A stretch of 64,000 bases of DNA from Halalkalicoccus sp. CGA53 (GCF_036429475.1 NZ_CP144125.1:806001-870000), one strand, 5' to 3'. Counted from the first letter of the stretch, positions 9,060 to 18,290 are shown. The notes: generated by a model not told the origin, from the letters alone. Program-made: numbers and translations.

Positions 9060-9632
9060 TCAGTCGTCGACGGTCGCCCGTTCGATGACCGGCGTCGGCT
9101 CGATGAACGCGTACTCGACGGTCATCCGACCGAGTTTCGCGACCCTCGCCTCCAGTTCCGGGTCGACGAACTCGCCGTCGTCGTCGAACTGGTCGTACGC
9201 CTTTCGAATCCCCACCTCGTGGGGGAGAGACCAGCCGTGGATCGTCCGGACGCTCGTCCGGAGGTGTTCGAGCGTGCGGCCGTAACCCCCGCCGCCCGCG
9301 GTCGCGAGCAGCCCCACAGTGGTCTCCTCGAACTCCTCGAACCCACAGTAGTCGAGGACGTTCTTCAGCGCCGAGGAGATCGTCCCGTGGTAGACGGGCG
9401 TCCCGAGCAGGAGCGCGTCGGCCTCCCTCACGGTGGTTTTCAGGCGTTCGGCGTCACCGACCTCCCGTTCGTCCGGATCGAAGAGTGGGAGGTCCCACTC
9501 GCGCGGGTCTATCAGTTCGGTCTCCGCACCGGCCCGCTCGGCCGCTGCGAGCGCGTGGGTAAGCGCCAGCGTGGTGTAGCTCCCCTCGCGGAGGCTACCG
9601 GAGATGGCGACGACTTTCGGGCGTCTGCTCAT
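9060..9632 (-). CDS. NAD(P)H-dependent FMN reductase (flavodoxin fold)
   Basis: The 190-residue protein has the signature of the NADPH-dependent FMN reductase family: phosphate-binding loop SGSLREGSYT at residues 11-20, LIDPREWDLPLFDPD, and the flavin-contact segment LLLGTPVYHGTISSALKNVLDY, followed by GLLATAGGGGYGRTLEHLR. Members reduce FMN or quinones, or support reductive stress responses; the exact substrate cannot be told. Its start lies 90 bases from the divergent phosphohexomutase gene. Confidence 0.92.
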   Translation of the reverse strand: MSRRPKVVAISGSLREGSYTTLALTHALAAAERAGAETELIDPREWDLPLFDPDEREVGDAERLKTTVREADALLLGTPVYHGTISSALKNVLDYCGFEEFEETTVGLLATAGGGGYGRTLEHLRTSVRTIHGWSLPHEVGIRKAYDQFDDDGEFVDPELEARVAKLGRMTVEYAFIEPTPVIERATVDD

Positions 9633-9721
9633 TGGAGGGAGTAGTCGTTCGCCGGATGAAAACCGCGTCGGTCTCCCGGGCGAGCGCCCGGTTTTTTCGC
9701 CCCCGGCCGTGATGAGGGAGC

Positions 9722-11098
9722 ATGAACGGCATCTCGTTCGGCACCGACGGCTGGCGGGCGACGCTCGAGGAGTTCACCGAGCCACGGCTGCGCCGGATCG
9801 GACAGGCGGTCGCGACCTACCTCGACGACGAGGGGATAGCGGGGCCGGTCGCGGTCGGCTACGACGCCAGGGAGAGCTCCCCCGAGTTCGCGGAGGCGCT
9901 CGCGGAGACGCTCGGCGAGGCCGGCCGCGACGTCCTGACCCCCGAACGCGACCGCCCGACCCCGCTCACCGCGTTCGCGATCGTCGATCGTGACCTGGCC
10001 GGGGCGTGTATGATCACCGCCTCGCACAACCCACCGGAGTACAACGGCGTGAAGTTCATCCCCGACGACGGCGCGCCGGCGCTCCCGGAGGTGACTGACG
10101 CCATCGAGTCGCGGTTGGCCGATCCGGAGCCGCTTCCCGAGGAGGAGCACGGCTCGATCGAGGAGGTGGACTTCGTCACGTCGCACGCCGAGCACGCTCT
10201 GGAGCTGGTCGACCACGGGGGGGTGGGGGACCTCACGATCGCCTACGACGCGATCCACGGCAGCGGACGCGGTGTCACCGACGCGCTGCTCGAACGCGGA
10301 GGGGCCTCGCTCACCCGTCTCCGCTGTGAGGACGACCCGACGTTCGGCGGGGTCTCGCCCGAACCGACCGAGGAGAACCTGACCGACCTCACCGAGCTGG
10401 TCCGGGATGGAGGGGCGGACCTCGGGGTGGCGAACGACGGCGACGCGGATCGGATCGCGGTCGTCACGCCCGATCGCGGCCCGCTCAGCGCGAACCTGCT
10501 CTACGCCGCGCTCTACGACTACCTGCTCGATTCCGACTCCGGACCCGCGGTCAGGACCGTCTCGACGACGTTCCTGGTGGATCGGATCGCCGAGGCCGAG
10601 GGGGAAGAGGCGATCGAGGTGCCCGTCGGCTTCAAGTGGGTCGCGCGGGCGATGGCCGAACACGACGCGCTGATCGGCGGCGAGGAGTCCGGCGGGTTCA
10701 GCATCAGGGGTCACGTCCGGGAGAAGGACGGCGTGCTGATCGCGCTGCTCGCCGCGGCCGCCCACGCCGCCGAACCGCTCGACGATCGGGTCGACCGACT
10801 GCTCGCCGAACACGGTGAGATCCACCAGAACCGGGTGAACGTCGAGTGTCCCGAGGACCGAAAAGCGGGGGTGCTCTCCGCGCTCGTGAGTGACGTCCCC
10901 CAGGAGGTTGCGGGCGGGACCGTGATGCGGGTGAACGACGCGGACGGCGTGAAACTCCTGCTCGGTGACGGCTCGTGGCTGCTCGTCAGGCCCAGTGGGA
11001 CCGAACCCGTGATCCGGATCTACGCCGAGGCCGAGAGCGAAGGGCGCGTCGAGGAGCTGCTCGCCGGGGGCAGGTCGCTCGTCACGGATCGCCTCTGA
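9722..11098 (+). CDS. phosphoglucomutase/phosphomannomutase family protein
   Basis: The 458-residue enzyme interconverts hexose 1- and 6-phosphates (or a sugar-phosphate analogue) through a phosphoserine. Visible motifs in order: FGTDGWRA, the active-site serine Ser101 in TASHNPPEYNG, the metal loop DGDADR, the sugar-binding loop GGEESGG, and the phosphate-binding RPSGTEP near the C-terminus. These cover all four domains of the alpha-D-phosphohexomutase superfamily. Substrate (glucose, mannose or glucosamine) cannot be assigned. Its last 17 bases overlap the 3' end of the convergent GNAT gene. Confidence 0.94.
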   Translation: MNGISFGTDGWRATLEEFTEPRLRRIGQAVATYLDDEGIAGPVAVGYDARESSPEFAEALAETLGEAGRDVLTPERDRPTPLTAFAIVDRDLAGACMITASHNPPEYNGVKFIPDDGAPALPEVTDAIESRLADPEPLPEEEHGSIEEVDFVTSHAEHALELVDHGGVGDLTIAYDAIHGSGRGVTDALLERGGASLTRLRCEDDPTFGGVSPEPTEENLTDLTELVRDGGADLGVANDGDADRIAVVTPDRGPLSANLLYAALYDYLLDSDSGPAVRTVSTTFLVDRIAEAEGEEAIEVPVGFKWVARAMAEHDALIGGEESGGFSIRGHVREKDGVLIALLAAAAHAAEPLDDRVDRLLAEHGEIHQNRVNVECPEDRKAGVLSALVSDVPQEVAGGTVMRVNDADGVKLLLGDGSWLLVRPSGTEPVIRIYAEAESEGRVEELLAGGRSLVTDRL

Positions 11099-11483
11099 GG
11101 ACTCCCCGGAACCGATCGTCGCCGATCGACTCGATCTCGAACCCGAGTGCTTCGTAGAACTCCCGCACGTCCGGATCGAACTCGGCGGTGAGGCTGCTCT
11201 GGCGTTCTCCCGCGCTCTCTACGAGCGCCCGGCCGATCCCCCGGTTCCGACGAGCGCGCCTGACCGCGATCGCTTCGATCTCGACGCCGGAGAGGGCGAG
11301 CGCGCCGAGCACCGCCCGGTCTTCGCCCCTCTCCTCTCGTCCCGTCTCGACCGCGACGAGCACGTCCTCCGACCGGATCCGCTCGCCGAATGCGTCGAAC
11401 TCGAGCATTGCCGCGTTGAGGACACGCCGAACGTCGAGTTCGTCGTCCCGTTCGGCGACCCGGACGCGGATCTCAGACGCCAT
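11082..11483 (-). CDS. GNAT-family N-acetyltransferase
   Basis: The 133-residue product has the GNAT core: VRVAERDDELDVRRVL at the start, the acetyl-CoA pyrophosphate loop RRARRNRGIGRALVESA, and the late strand DPDVREFYEALGFE. The target of acetylation is unknown. It sits immediately downstream of the SAMP2-like gene on the same strand, with a 101-base gap. From memory, a GNAT gene also neighbours the SAMP2 gene in Haloferax volcanii, so the pairing may be conserved. It is convergent with and slightly overlaps the phosphohexomutase gene. Confidence 0.88.
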   Translation of the reverse strand: MASEIRVRVAERDDELDVRRVLNAAMLEFDAFGERIRSEDVLVAVETGREERGEDRAVLGALALSGVEIEAIAVRRARRNRGIGRALVESAGERQSSLTAEFDPDVREFYEALGFEIESIGDDRFRGVLRGDP

Positions 11484-11584
11484 CGTCGGGGACGGCCGGG
11501 TGACGTACCGCTCCCGTCGCTCCGATCGGGTGGTCGACCTCGGGATCGCCGGTCATGGCAGGTAGAGGGGGACGGTCGCTAAAA

Positions 11585-11782
11585 CTACCCGCCCTTGACC
11601 AGTCTGAGGACCTGCACGCGGTCGGTCGCGACGCGGTCGTCCTCCGGGACCGGACGCCCCTCGACCAGCACCGTCGCCTCGTGCGGGCTCAGTCCCACCG
11701 CGGCGAGCAGGTCGCCGTAGGTCGGTTCGGGGAGCGAGAGGGCGTGGGTCCCGCCGCCGACGACCTCGACGGTGACGTCCAT
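11585..11782 (-). CDS. samp2: SAMP2-like ubiquitin-fold modifier
   Basis: The 65-residue beta-grasp protein ends in the diglycine tail VLRLVKGG needed for adenylation and conjugation. It includes GLSPHEATVLVEGRPVPEDD, which matches my recollection of Haloferax SAMP2 closely. SAMP2 is attached to lysines of target proteins and also carries sulfur for tRNA thiolation, activated by the E1-like UbaA, which is not in the window. The protein lacks N-terminal extensions and has the expected length. SAMP2 rather than MoaD is favoured by the lysine just before the diglycine. Confidence 0.9.
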   Translation of the reverse strand: MDVTVEVVGGGTHALSLPEPTYGDLLAAVGLSPHEATVLVEGRPVPEDDRVATDRVQVLRLVKGG

Positions 11783-11890
11783 GACCTGAATCAGTCTTCG
11801 TGAATCAAGAGGCTACCGTACTGCAGTTCGCAAGAATCCCTCTGCGTAATTCTACAGTGGATATTCGAACGTAGCAGATCTCTCCAGAAT

Positions 11891-12310
11891 ATGGTCGATC
11901 CAGTCGTCGGGGGGCTCTCTTCTGCGATCGCACGCGCGGTGATCGATCGGATTCGAGAGTACGTTCAACAGTCGGACGATCCCGAAGAAGCCTGGGAAGA
12001 GGCGGTTAGAGAGTGCGCTATTACGGTTCGAGTCGCGTTCAGACAGAAGTACGAAGATCCGGATATGCCCGATTTTAAGGGGTTACAACAGCAGGCGGGA
12101 CAGATCGGTTACGTTGCTCGGGATTTAGCCGTCCGAGGTGAGTTGCGTGGGTTCGACGAGAATCTCGTTATCGATGTCCGTTCTCTCGCTACTGTCTACG
12201 CAGAGTATGTCAGAACGCCGACCGTCCGGTCAGGGGATGACGTTATAAATTTTCGAGAGGAATTCGGGCCGGTGAACGAACGCATCCTCGAGAGAACCTC
12301 CCCCGAATGA
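11891..12310 (+). CDS. orphan hypothetical protein, 139 aa
   Basis: I do not recognise this protein. It is predicted mostly helical and soluble: an N-terminal amphipathic helix (AIARAVIDRIREYVQQ), an acidic patch (DDPEEAWEEAVREC), and a central basic/aromatic stretch (RVAFRQKYEDPDMPDFKGLQQQ). Codons use more A/T at third positions than the neighbours (for example attac, gttat, gattta stretches), which suggests more recent acquisition. It lies between samp2 (divergent) and the NhaC antiporter. A regulatory or interaction module is possible but nothing proves it. Confidence 0.68.
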   Translation: MVDPVVGGLSSAIARAVIDRIREYVQQSDDPEEAWEEAVRECAITVRVAFRQKYEDPDMPDFKGLQQQAGQIGYVARDLAVRGELRGFDENLVIDVRSLATVYAEYVRTPTVRSGDDVINFREEFGPVNERILERTSPE

Positions 12311-12450
12311 CGCACACGAATCCGTCCTCGGCGTCGTCAGTTTACGCCGCCCACGATGGCCCGCTTCCGCCCTCGGACTTCCGGTATCGTTGATAGTTGG
12401 TGAAAGATTAACGTAGGAGGGCGGTGACGCCACCGACGGGAGCTGATCGA

Positions 12451-13998
12451 ATGGGAGCGAACCCAGCGGATCCGACCGACGAGTTCGACGCCGGGGCCGG
12501 GGGGGCGGACCTCCAGTTCTACGGCGGGCGCGTGATGAGCGCGTTCCCGATACTGTTCTTCATCGCCTGGGCGATCGTCCAGACCGCCCTCTGGCGGGTC
12601 GCGGACACGACCGGCCTGACGGTCGGGATCCTGATCGGACTCATCGTCGGGATGTTCTTCGTGAAGGGGTCGTGGACGGGCTACGCGAACACGATCTTCG
12701 AGGGGATGACCCAGCCGGTGGCCGTGACGGCGGTCGTCGCCTGGCTGTGGGCCGGGATGTTCGCAGAGACGCTCCAGGTGGGCGGGTTCGTCGAGGGGCT
12801 CGTCTGGCTCGCCGACGTCTCGGGGGTCGGGGCGCTTCTCTTCCCGGCGATCACGTTCGTGCTGGCGGCACTGCTCGCGACCGGCATCGGGACCGGCTAC
12901 GGCACGACGATCGCGTTCGTCGTGCTCTTCTTCCCCGCGGGGATCCTCCTCGGGGCGAACCCGGTGCTCATGTTCGGCGCGATCCTCTCGGGGGCGATCT
13001 TCGGCGACAACCTCGCGCCGGTCAGCGACACGACGATCGTCAGCGCGGTCACGCAGGACTCGGACATCGGGGGCGTCGTCGCGACCCGGTTCAAGTACGC
13101 GATCGTCGCCGCAGCGATCGCGTTCCCGGCGTACGTGCTGGCGAGCAGCGCACTGCCGGGGATCGACGTCGCCGGTGACCCCGCCGAGATCATCGCGGCG
13201 GCCGCCGAGCCCGCCGGGCTGATCCACCTCGTCTCGATGGCGGCCGTCATCGGCACCGCGGTGGCGGGCAGACACATCATCGAGGCGATCTCGTGGGGGA
13301 TCATCGTCGCGGTCGTCGCGAACCTCCTGTTCGGCCTCTCGACCGCGAGCGACATCCTCGTCTTCCGTGCGCCGGCCGACGGGCCACTCGTCGAACCGCT
13401 CGCGTTCCTCCCGATCCTCGAGGTCGTCGAACCCGGAGAGGTCGGCGTCGGGGGCAGTCTGCTGGCCGGGATCGAGGGCTTCTTCGCGCTGGCGATCCTC
13501 ATCCTGTTCATCATCGCAGCGGCCCAGATCATGATCCGCGGCGGTGCGTTCGACGCGATCCTCGAGTTCTCGTTCGATCGGCTGGCGACGAACGTTCGCA
13601 ACGCCGAACTGACGATGGTCGGCTCCTCGGCGCTGATCAACGCGGCGATCACGATCAACACCGCCGCCGAGATCGCGATCGGCCCGTACATCTCGAAGGT
13701 CGGCGAGCGGTTCAACATCAACGGCTACCGTCGGGCGAACATCCTCGACGCCAACACGGCGGCGCTGGGCTACATCTTCCCGTGGTCGGGCGGCGTCCTC
13801 GTCGGGTTCGAGGCGATGCAGGGCCTTCCCGACGAGTTCGAGTGGTTCGAGGCCGGCATGATCGTCAACCCGGTCGAGGTGTTCCCCTTCGTCTTCCACG
13901 GCTGGCTACTCGTCGCCGTCTTCGTCGTCGCGGCCGCCACCGGCTTCGGCCGCGAGTACGTCATCGACCGCGAGAGCGAGGAGGTGGCCCGCGTATGA
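12451..13998 (+). CDS. NhaC-family Na+/H+ antiporter
   Basis: The 515-residue integral membrane protein has about 11-12 hydrophobic helices. Diagnostic stretches are the glycine-rich GTGYGTTIAFVVLFFPAGILLGANP and the conserved GAIFGDNLAPVSDTTIVSA, which fit the NhaC/YjcE-like antiporter family. It would exchange Na+ for H+ at the cytoplasmic membrane, important for ion balance in a salt-loving cell. ATG 12451 is preferred because GGGAG lies seven bases before it and a TATA-like AAGATTAACG lies further upstream; GTG 12424, with GGAGG just before it, is a credible alternative giving nine more residues. Its stop overlaps the next gene. Confidence 0.9.
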   Translation: MGANPADPTDEFDAGAGGADLQFYGGRVMSAFPILFFIAWAIVQTALWRVADTTGLTVGILIGLIVGMFFVKGSWTGYANTIFEGMTQPVAVTAVVAWLWAGMFAETLQVGGFVEGLVWLADVSGVGALLFPAITFVLAALLATGIGTGYGTTIAFVVLFFPAGILLGANPVLMFGAILSGAIFGDNLAPVSDTTIVSAVTQDSDIGGVVATRFKYAIVAAAIAFPAYVLASSALPGIDVAGDPAEIIAAAAEPAGLIHLVSMAAVIGTAVAGRHIIEAISWGIIVAVVANLLFGLSTASDILVFRAPADGPLVEPLAFLPILEVVEPGEVGVGGSLLAGIEGFFALAILILFIIAAAQIMIRGGAFDAILEFSFDRLATNVRNAELTMVGSSALINAAITINTAAEIAIGPYISKVGERFNINGYRRANILDANTAALGYIFPWSGGVLVGFEAMQGLPDEFEWFEAGMIVNPVEVFPFVFHGWLLVAVFVVAAATGFGREYVIDRESEEVARV

Positions 13999-14270
13999 GC
14001 TTCTGGCGGAGCTACTTCAAAGGCTGGACGTTCCGTACGTCACGTCCCTCGCTCGTGTCCGGGAGCGAGGTGGACGTCTTCGTGAGCCGGTACGAGGGCG
14101 ACGGCGTCGGCGTCGCCCTCGTCGGCGACACCCGACTCTACGTGACGGGTATCGAACCCGAACACGTCGAGAAACAGGTCCGCGTCGCGGTGACGGAGTT
14201 CGACGATGAGGAGTCGGTCGGCCGGGGCGAGTTCCGGGAGGTCGTCGGCCGGAGTTCGTACACGGGGTGA
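13995..14270 (+). CDS. small TRAM-like protein coupled to the antiporter
   Basis: The 91-residue product starts at an ATG overlapping the antiporter stop (ATGA at 13995-13998), so translation is coupled. It begins MSFWRSYFKGWTFRTSRPSL and continues with a beta-rich core: VSGSEVDVFVSRYEGDGVGVALVGDTRLYVTGI and KQVRVAVTEFD. The pattern of short strands with DGVGVA and an extended basic/acidic mix resembles a TRAM/OB-like fold. It is likely a conserved haloarchaeal family of unknown function. Whether it regulates the antiporter or merely shares its transcript is unknown. Confidence 0.8.
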   Translation: MSFWRSYFKGWTFRTSRPSLVSGSEVDVFVSRYEGDGVGVALVGDTRLYVTGIEPEHVEKQVRVAVTEFDDEESVGRGEFREVVGRSSYTG

Positions 14271-14435
14271 GGCGACGTCCGCTCCGGCGTACCCACCCGT
14301 TCACGACTCCGGTCGACACCGCATCTCGCGACGGTCATGGGGATCATCGTAGGAGGGCAAACGTTCTCGGTTGCGGATCGAACGACACCGGAGACGTGTG
14401 GGCCCACGAGATCCGGGTGGCGGCGACGATCCCTA

Positions 14436-15299
14436 TCAGTCCTGCCGTTTCCGTTCGAGCGTCGGGTGTTCGGCGACGTAGACCTTGGTGTGATCCGGGA
14501 CCGGCTCGGTGATCCACGAGTTCGCGCCGATGCTCACGTGATCGCCGATCTCGACGGGGCCAAGCACCTTCGTCCCGGCGCCGATCACGACGTGGTCCCC
14601 GATGTCGGGGTGACGCTTGTAGCCCTTCTTCAGGGTCTTCTCGTCGTCCTCCTCCTCTTCGAAGTGAAGCGCCCCTAGCGTAACGTCCTGGTAGATCCGG
14701 ACCCAGTCACCGACCGTTGCCGTCTCGCCGATCACGACGCCGGTCCCGTGATCGATGAAGAAGTACTCGCCGATCTCCGCACCGGGGTGGATGTCGATCC
14801 CCGTCACCGTCTTGCCGTACTCGGTCAGTTCGCGGGCGTACTCGGTGTTTCCGGTCTCGTAGAGCATATGTGCGAAGCGCTGGATCGTGATCGCGCGAAA
14901 GCCCGGGTACGACCGGAGTATCTCGATGTAGCTGTTCGCCGCCGGGTCGCCCTTGTACGCCGCCTCCGCGTCCCTCTTGAGCGCGTCCCGTAGCTCCGGG
15001 AGCCGGTCCAGCACGCTCTCGACCGCCTCCGAGGGCTCCCCGTTCGAGAAGGGCCGGACGCCCCTGGAGACGAGCGCGCCGAGTTTCTCGATCTCGTTCA
15101 GTACCACCGAGCTGTCGTAGACGAGCGCGTCCGCGTTCCAGCACCGGGGGAACAGCAGTCGTTTCAGCAGCCCTACCTCCTCGTGCCAGTGGTTCCTGGG
15201 CGGGAAGTTCATCGCAGTCTCCGTCGGGAAGGGCTCGGCGTCCTCCCGGTAGCGTTCGAGGAGCCGTTCGTGTGCGTCCCCGTCGTAGCTGAGCCTCAT
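14436..15299 (-). CDS. cysE: serine O-acetyltransferase
   Basis: Transfers acetyl from acetyl-CoA to serine, the first step of cysteine synthesis. The 287-residue protein has a helical N-terminal domain (about 1-155) and a left-handed beta-helix of hexapeptide repeats: DIHPGAEIGEYFFIDHGTG, VVIGETATVGDWVRIYQDVTLG, HPDIGDHVVIGAGTKVLG, VEIGDHVSIGANSW. The catalytic DH pair in IDHGTGVVIGE is present. ATG 15299 begins the conserved helical domain; the frame stays open further upstream through the divergent promoter region but without family similarity. It is divergent from rfcS. Confidence 0.93.
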   Translation of the reverse strand: MRLSYDGDAHERLLERYREDAEPFPTETAMNFPPRNHWHEEVGLLKRLLFPRCWNADALVYDSSVVLNEIEKLGALVSRGVRPFSNGEPSEAVESVLDRLPELRDALKRDAEAAYKGDPAANSYIEILRSYPGFRAITIQRFAHMLYETGNTEYARELTEYGKTVTGIDIHPGAEIGEYFFIDHGTGVVIGETATVGDWVRIYQDVTLGALHFEEEEDDEKTLKKGYKRHPDIGDHVVIGAGTKVLGPVEIGDHVSIGANSWITEPVPDHTKVYVAEHPTLERKRQD

Positions 15300-15486
15300 C
15301 CGAGGGGGCTTCGAGCCCGAGGTACAAAGTTCGAAACGTTCCGGAACGTCGAGGGACCGCCGACGAGCGTCCCGCCCGTGCCGACAGTATCGGCGTCGGC
15401 GTCGCTCGCCCTCGGGCGGTCGGCGATCGATCTTCGATGTAACCCCGACCTCGATCCGACCGGGCGTGCAGCGTGTCTCGGGGCGA

Positions 15487-15494
15487 TTAAGTAG
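15487..15494 (+). promoter_or_regulatory. TATA-like box of rfcS
   Basis: TTAAGTAG stands 29 bases before ATG 15516, the right distance for a leaderless mRNA. It is the same octamer found before cdc6 at 1689-1696. Confidence 0.55.
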
Positions 15495-15515
15495 CGAGGC
15501 GCCCACCCCCACCAC

Positions 15516-16496
15516 ATGAGCGAGCGCGAGACGCGGCCGGGCCGCGACGAGATCTGGGTCGAGAAGTACCGGCCGGAGAGCTTAGAGGAGGTGATCGGCC
15601 ACCCGGAGATCACCGACCGTCTGAAGAGCTACGTCGCCCGGGAGGACCTGCCGAACCTCATGTTCTCTGGGCCGGCGGGCGTCGGAAAGACCACGAGCGC
15701 CGTCGCCATCGCTCGCGAGGTCTACGGCGAGGACTGGCGCGAGAACTTCCTCGAACTGAACGCCTCGGACGACCGCGGGATCGACGTCGTTCGGGGACGG
15801 ATCAAGGAGTTCGCCCGCTCGAGCTTCGGGGGCTATCGGTACAGGATCATCTTCCTCGACGAGGCCGACTCGCTCACCTCCGACGCCCAGTCCGCGCTCA
15901 GGCGGACGATGGAGCAGTTCTCTTCTAACACGCGCTTCATCCTCTCGTGTAACTACTCCTCGAAGATCATCGATCCGATCCAGTCTCGCTGTGCGGTTTT
16001 TCGGTTCTCACCGATCGACGACGAAGCGATCGCCGCCAGGATCGAGGAGATCGCCGAGACGGAGGGGATCGAGACGACCGCCGAGGGGATCGACGCGTTG
16101 GTCTACGCCGCCGCCGGCGACATGCGCCGGGCGGTGAACGCGCTCCAGGCCGCCGCGGTGATGGGCGAGGCGGTCGACGAGGAGGCGGTGTTCACGATCA
16201 CCTCGACCGCGCGGCCGGAGGAGATCGAGGAGATGATCACCCGCGCGGTCGCTGGTGATTTCGTCGCCGCGCGCGCGACGCTCTCCGATCTCCTCTCGAA
16301 CAAGGGCCTCTCCGGCGGCGACGTGATCGACCAGGTGCATCGCTCGGTCTGGGAGTTCGGACTGGAGGAGCGTCAGGCCGTCCGCGTGCTGGATCGCCTC
16401 GGCGAGGCCGACTTCCGGATCGCCGAGGGCGCGAACGAGACGGTCCAGCTCGAGGCGCTGCTGGCGTCGCTCGCGCTCGAGAACGGCGACGGGTAG
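15516..16496 (+). CDS. rfcS: replication factor C small subunit
   Basis: Clamp-loader subunit that opens the PCNA ring on primed DNA. The 326-residue AAA+ protein shows the RFC boxes in order: [16 protein letters not shown], Walker [11 protein letters not shown] (about 51-60), [11 protein letters not shown], Walker [12 protein letters not shown], the SRC motif QSRCAVFRF with arginine finger, and sensor-2 [11 protein letters not shown]. The C-terminal helical collar domain follows. No intein interrupts it, unlike some archaeal RfcS genes. The large subunit is not in the window. Confidence 0.97.
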   Translation: MSERETRPGRDEIWVEKYRPESLEEVIGHPEITDRLKSYVAREDLPNLMFSGPAGVGKTTSAVAIAREVYGEDWRENFLELNASDDRGIDVVRGRIKEFARSSFGGYRYRIIFLDEADSLTSDAQSALRRTMEQFSSNTRFILSCNYSSKIIDPIQSRCAVFRFSPIDDEAIAARIEEIAETEGIETTAEGIDALVYAAAGDMRRAVNALQAAAVMGEAVDEEAVFTITSTARPEEIEEMITRAVAGDFVAARATLSDLLSNKGLSGGDVIDQVHRSVWEFGLEERQAVRVLDRLGEADFRIAEGANETVQLEALLASLALENGDG

Positions 16497-16632
16497 CGGC
16501 CGCGGCGACTGGACCCCTCGTCACTGAGGGGAACGGAGTACCGTTCTGTGACCGTGTTCGGCATCCGTCGGCCGGTCGGTTGATAACGGCGGCTCGCTTA
16601 CGCCAGTCGATGCACCCCCTCGCGGGACGCAC

Positions 16633-17553
16633 ATGAGCGGACACCACCGCCACGGCCACGACCACTCCGGTCACGCGATGCGGCCGCTCACGATAGCGCT
16701 CGCGATCAACACGACGTTCTTCGTCGTCGAACTCGCGGGTGCGCTCTACTCGGGATCGCTGACGCTGCTCGCGGACGCGGTCCACATGCTCACCGACAGC
16801 GCGAGTCTCGGGCTGGCGCTGCTCGCCGCGTGGCTTGCGACCCGACCACCGGACTCGGTCCGGACCTACGGCTACGGACGAACGGAGGTGCTCGCGGCGC
16901 TCGCGAACGGGCTCCTGCTCGTCGCCACAGTCGGCTACATCCTCTACGAGGCGGTCGGTCGGTTCGTCGACCCGCCGGCCGTCCAACCCGAAGTGATCGT
17001 CGTCGTCGGTCTCGTCGGGCTGGGGGCGAACCTCGCGGCCGCCTACGTTCTCGTCGACGACCGCGAGAATCTGAACGTCCGGGGCGCGTTCCTCCACCTG
17101 ATCGCCGACGCCGCGAGCAGCGTCGCGACCGTCGGCGTGGGCGTCGCGCTGCTCTACACGGACTACCTCGTCCTCGACCCGCTGTTCGCCGTCCTCATCT
17201 CGGTCGTCATCCTCTACTCGACGCGAGGGCTGCTCGCCGACAGCCTGAACGTCCTCTTGCAGGGCACCCCGCGTGACGTCGACGTCGAGGGGATTCGGGG
17301 GTTCCTCGCGGACCTCGACAGCGTGGAGGACGTCCACGACGTCCACGTCTGGGCGCTCTCGTCGAACCAGTACGCGCTCTCGGCTCACCTCGTGGTCGGC
17401 GAGGAGGCAGACTCCGATCGGGTGCTCGCCAGCTCTCGGAGCGGTCTGCACGAGCGCTTCGGTGTGGACCACGCGACGATACAGATCGAGTCGCCGACGT
17501 TCGAGCACCGCGTCTCGATCGACTGCTACGACGCGGACGACCGGCGAGACTGA
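16633..17553 (+). CDS. cation diffusion facilitator (CDF) metal exporter
   Basis: The 306-residue protein opens with a His-rich tail (MSGHHRHGHDHSGHAM), then six hydrophobic helices and a cytoplasmic C-terminal ferredoxin-like domain. The metal-site pairs of the CDF family are visible as HxxxD/DxxxD-type motifs: LLADAVHMLTD in helix 2 and HLIADAASS in helix 5. The layout is that of zinc/cobalt/cadmium CzcD-type exporters exchanging metal for protons. The His-rich N-terminus is typical of zinc-transporting members. It is followed at 49 bases by the DUF4336 gene. Confidence 0.93.
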   Translation: MSGHHRHGHDHSGHAMRPLTIALAINTTFFVVELAGALYSGSLTLLADAVHMLTDSASLGLALLAAWLATRPPDSVRTYGYGRTEVLAALANGLLLVATVGYILYEAVGRFVDPPAVQPEVIVVVGLVGLGANLAAAYVLVDDRENLNVRGAFLHLIADAASSVATVGVGVALLYTDYLVLDPLFAVLISVVILYSTRGLLADSLNVLLQGTPRDVDVEGIRGFLADLDSVEDVHDVHVWALSSNQYALSAHLVVGEEADSDRVLASSRSGLHERFGVDHATIQIESPTFEHRVSIDCYDADDRRD

Positions 17554-17602
17554 GGGGGCCGGGAGCTCTACGGTTATCTCCGACGATACCGTATCCGCTG
17601 TT

Positions 17603-18289
17603 ATGCTCGATCGGCGCGCGGATCGACTGTGGACGTACGAGGAGCCGCTTCGCTTCCTCGGGTTCGAGATCGGCCGTATCATGACCGTGATCCGGCTGTC
17701 GAGCGGCGGGCTGTTCGTCCAGTCGCCCGCGAAGCTGACCCCGGACCTCGAATCACACCTCTCGGACCTCGGCGAGGTGCGCTTCGTCGCCCCGGCGAGC
17801 AAGCTCCACGGCCACCTCTACATGGAGGAGTACCGGGAGACGTTCCCGGGGGTAGCGCTGCTCGCCGCGCCGGGGCTCCCCGCGCGCCGACCGGACCTCA
17901 CGTTCGATGCGCTGCTGGGCGACACGCCGGACCCTCGCTGGAGTCCCGACGTCGACCAGGTCGCGGTGATGGGAAACCGCTGGCTCACGGAGATGGCGTT
18001 CTTCCACCGCCCGAGCGGGACGGTGATCCTCGGCGACGTCGGCTACCACGTCGGCAGCGAGAGCCCGCTCCGGACCCGGCTGATGGCACGGACGATGGGG
18101 GTGTACGGTCGGGTGGGTCCGACGCTCGATTTCAGGCTCACGATCCGGAACGAGGCGACGTTCCGGCGGTCGATCCGGGACGTCCTCGCCTGGGAGTTCG
18201 ACCGGGTGATCCCCGGTCACGGCGAGGTGATCGAGAGCGGCGGGAAACGGGCGGTGATCGAGGGGTTCGACCGGTTGCTGTCGTCCTGA
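17603..18289 (+). CDS. DUF4336 family protein (metallo-beta-lactamase-like)
   Basis: The 228-residue product starts LDRRADRLWTYEEPLRFLGFEIGRIMTVI and contains FVAPASKLHGHLYM, GTVILGDVGYHV and a late PGHGEVIESGGK. These match the DUF4336 family, which looks like a reduced metallo-beta-lactamase fold: the HxH pair seems partly kept (LHGH) as does the terminal PGHGE. Enzymatic activity is unproven for the family. ATG 17603 is chosen; the frame runs further upstream but overlaps the CDF gene. Start and context suggest co-transcription with the CDF gene. Confidence 0.85.
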   Translation: MLDRRADRLWTYEEPLRFLGFEIGRIMTVIRLSSGGLFVQSPAKLTPDLESHLSDLGEVRFVAPASKLHGHLYMEEYRETFPGVALLAAPGLPARRPDLTFDALLGDTPDPRWSPDVDQVAVMGNRWLTEMAFFHRPSGTVILGDVGYHVGSESPLRTRLMARTMGVYGRVGPTLDFRLTIRNEATFRRSIRDVLAWEFDRVIPGHGEVIESGGKRAVIEGFDRLLSS

Positions 18290-18290
18290 C

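Noticed and set aside
8383-9285. 300-codon plus-strand frame opposite the hypothetical membrane gene and FMN reductase
   Set aside because: It lies antisense to a clear FMN reductase and has no protein-like features.
12337-13899. Long minus-strand open frame opposite the NhaC antiporter
   Set aside because: It is rich in Arg, Asp and Glu with no family resemblance, as expected for the antisense of a GC-rich membrane-protein gene.
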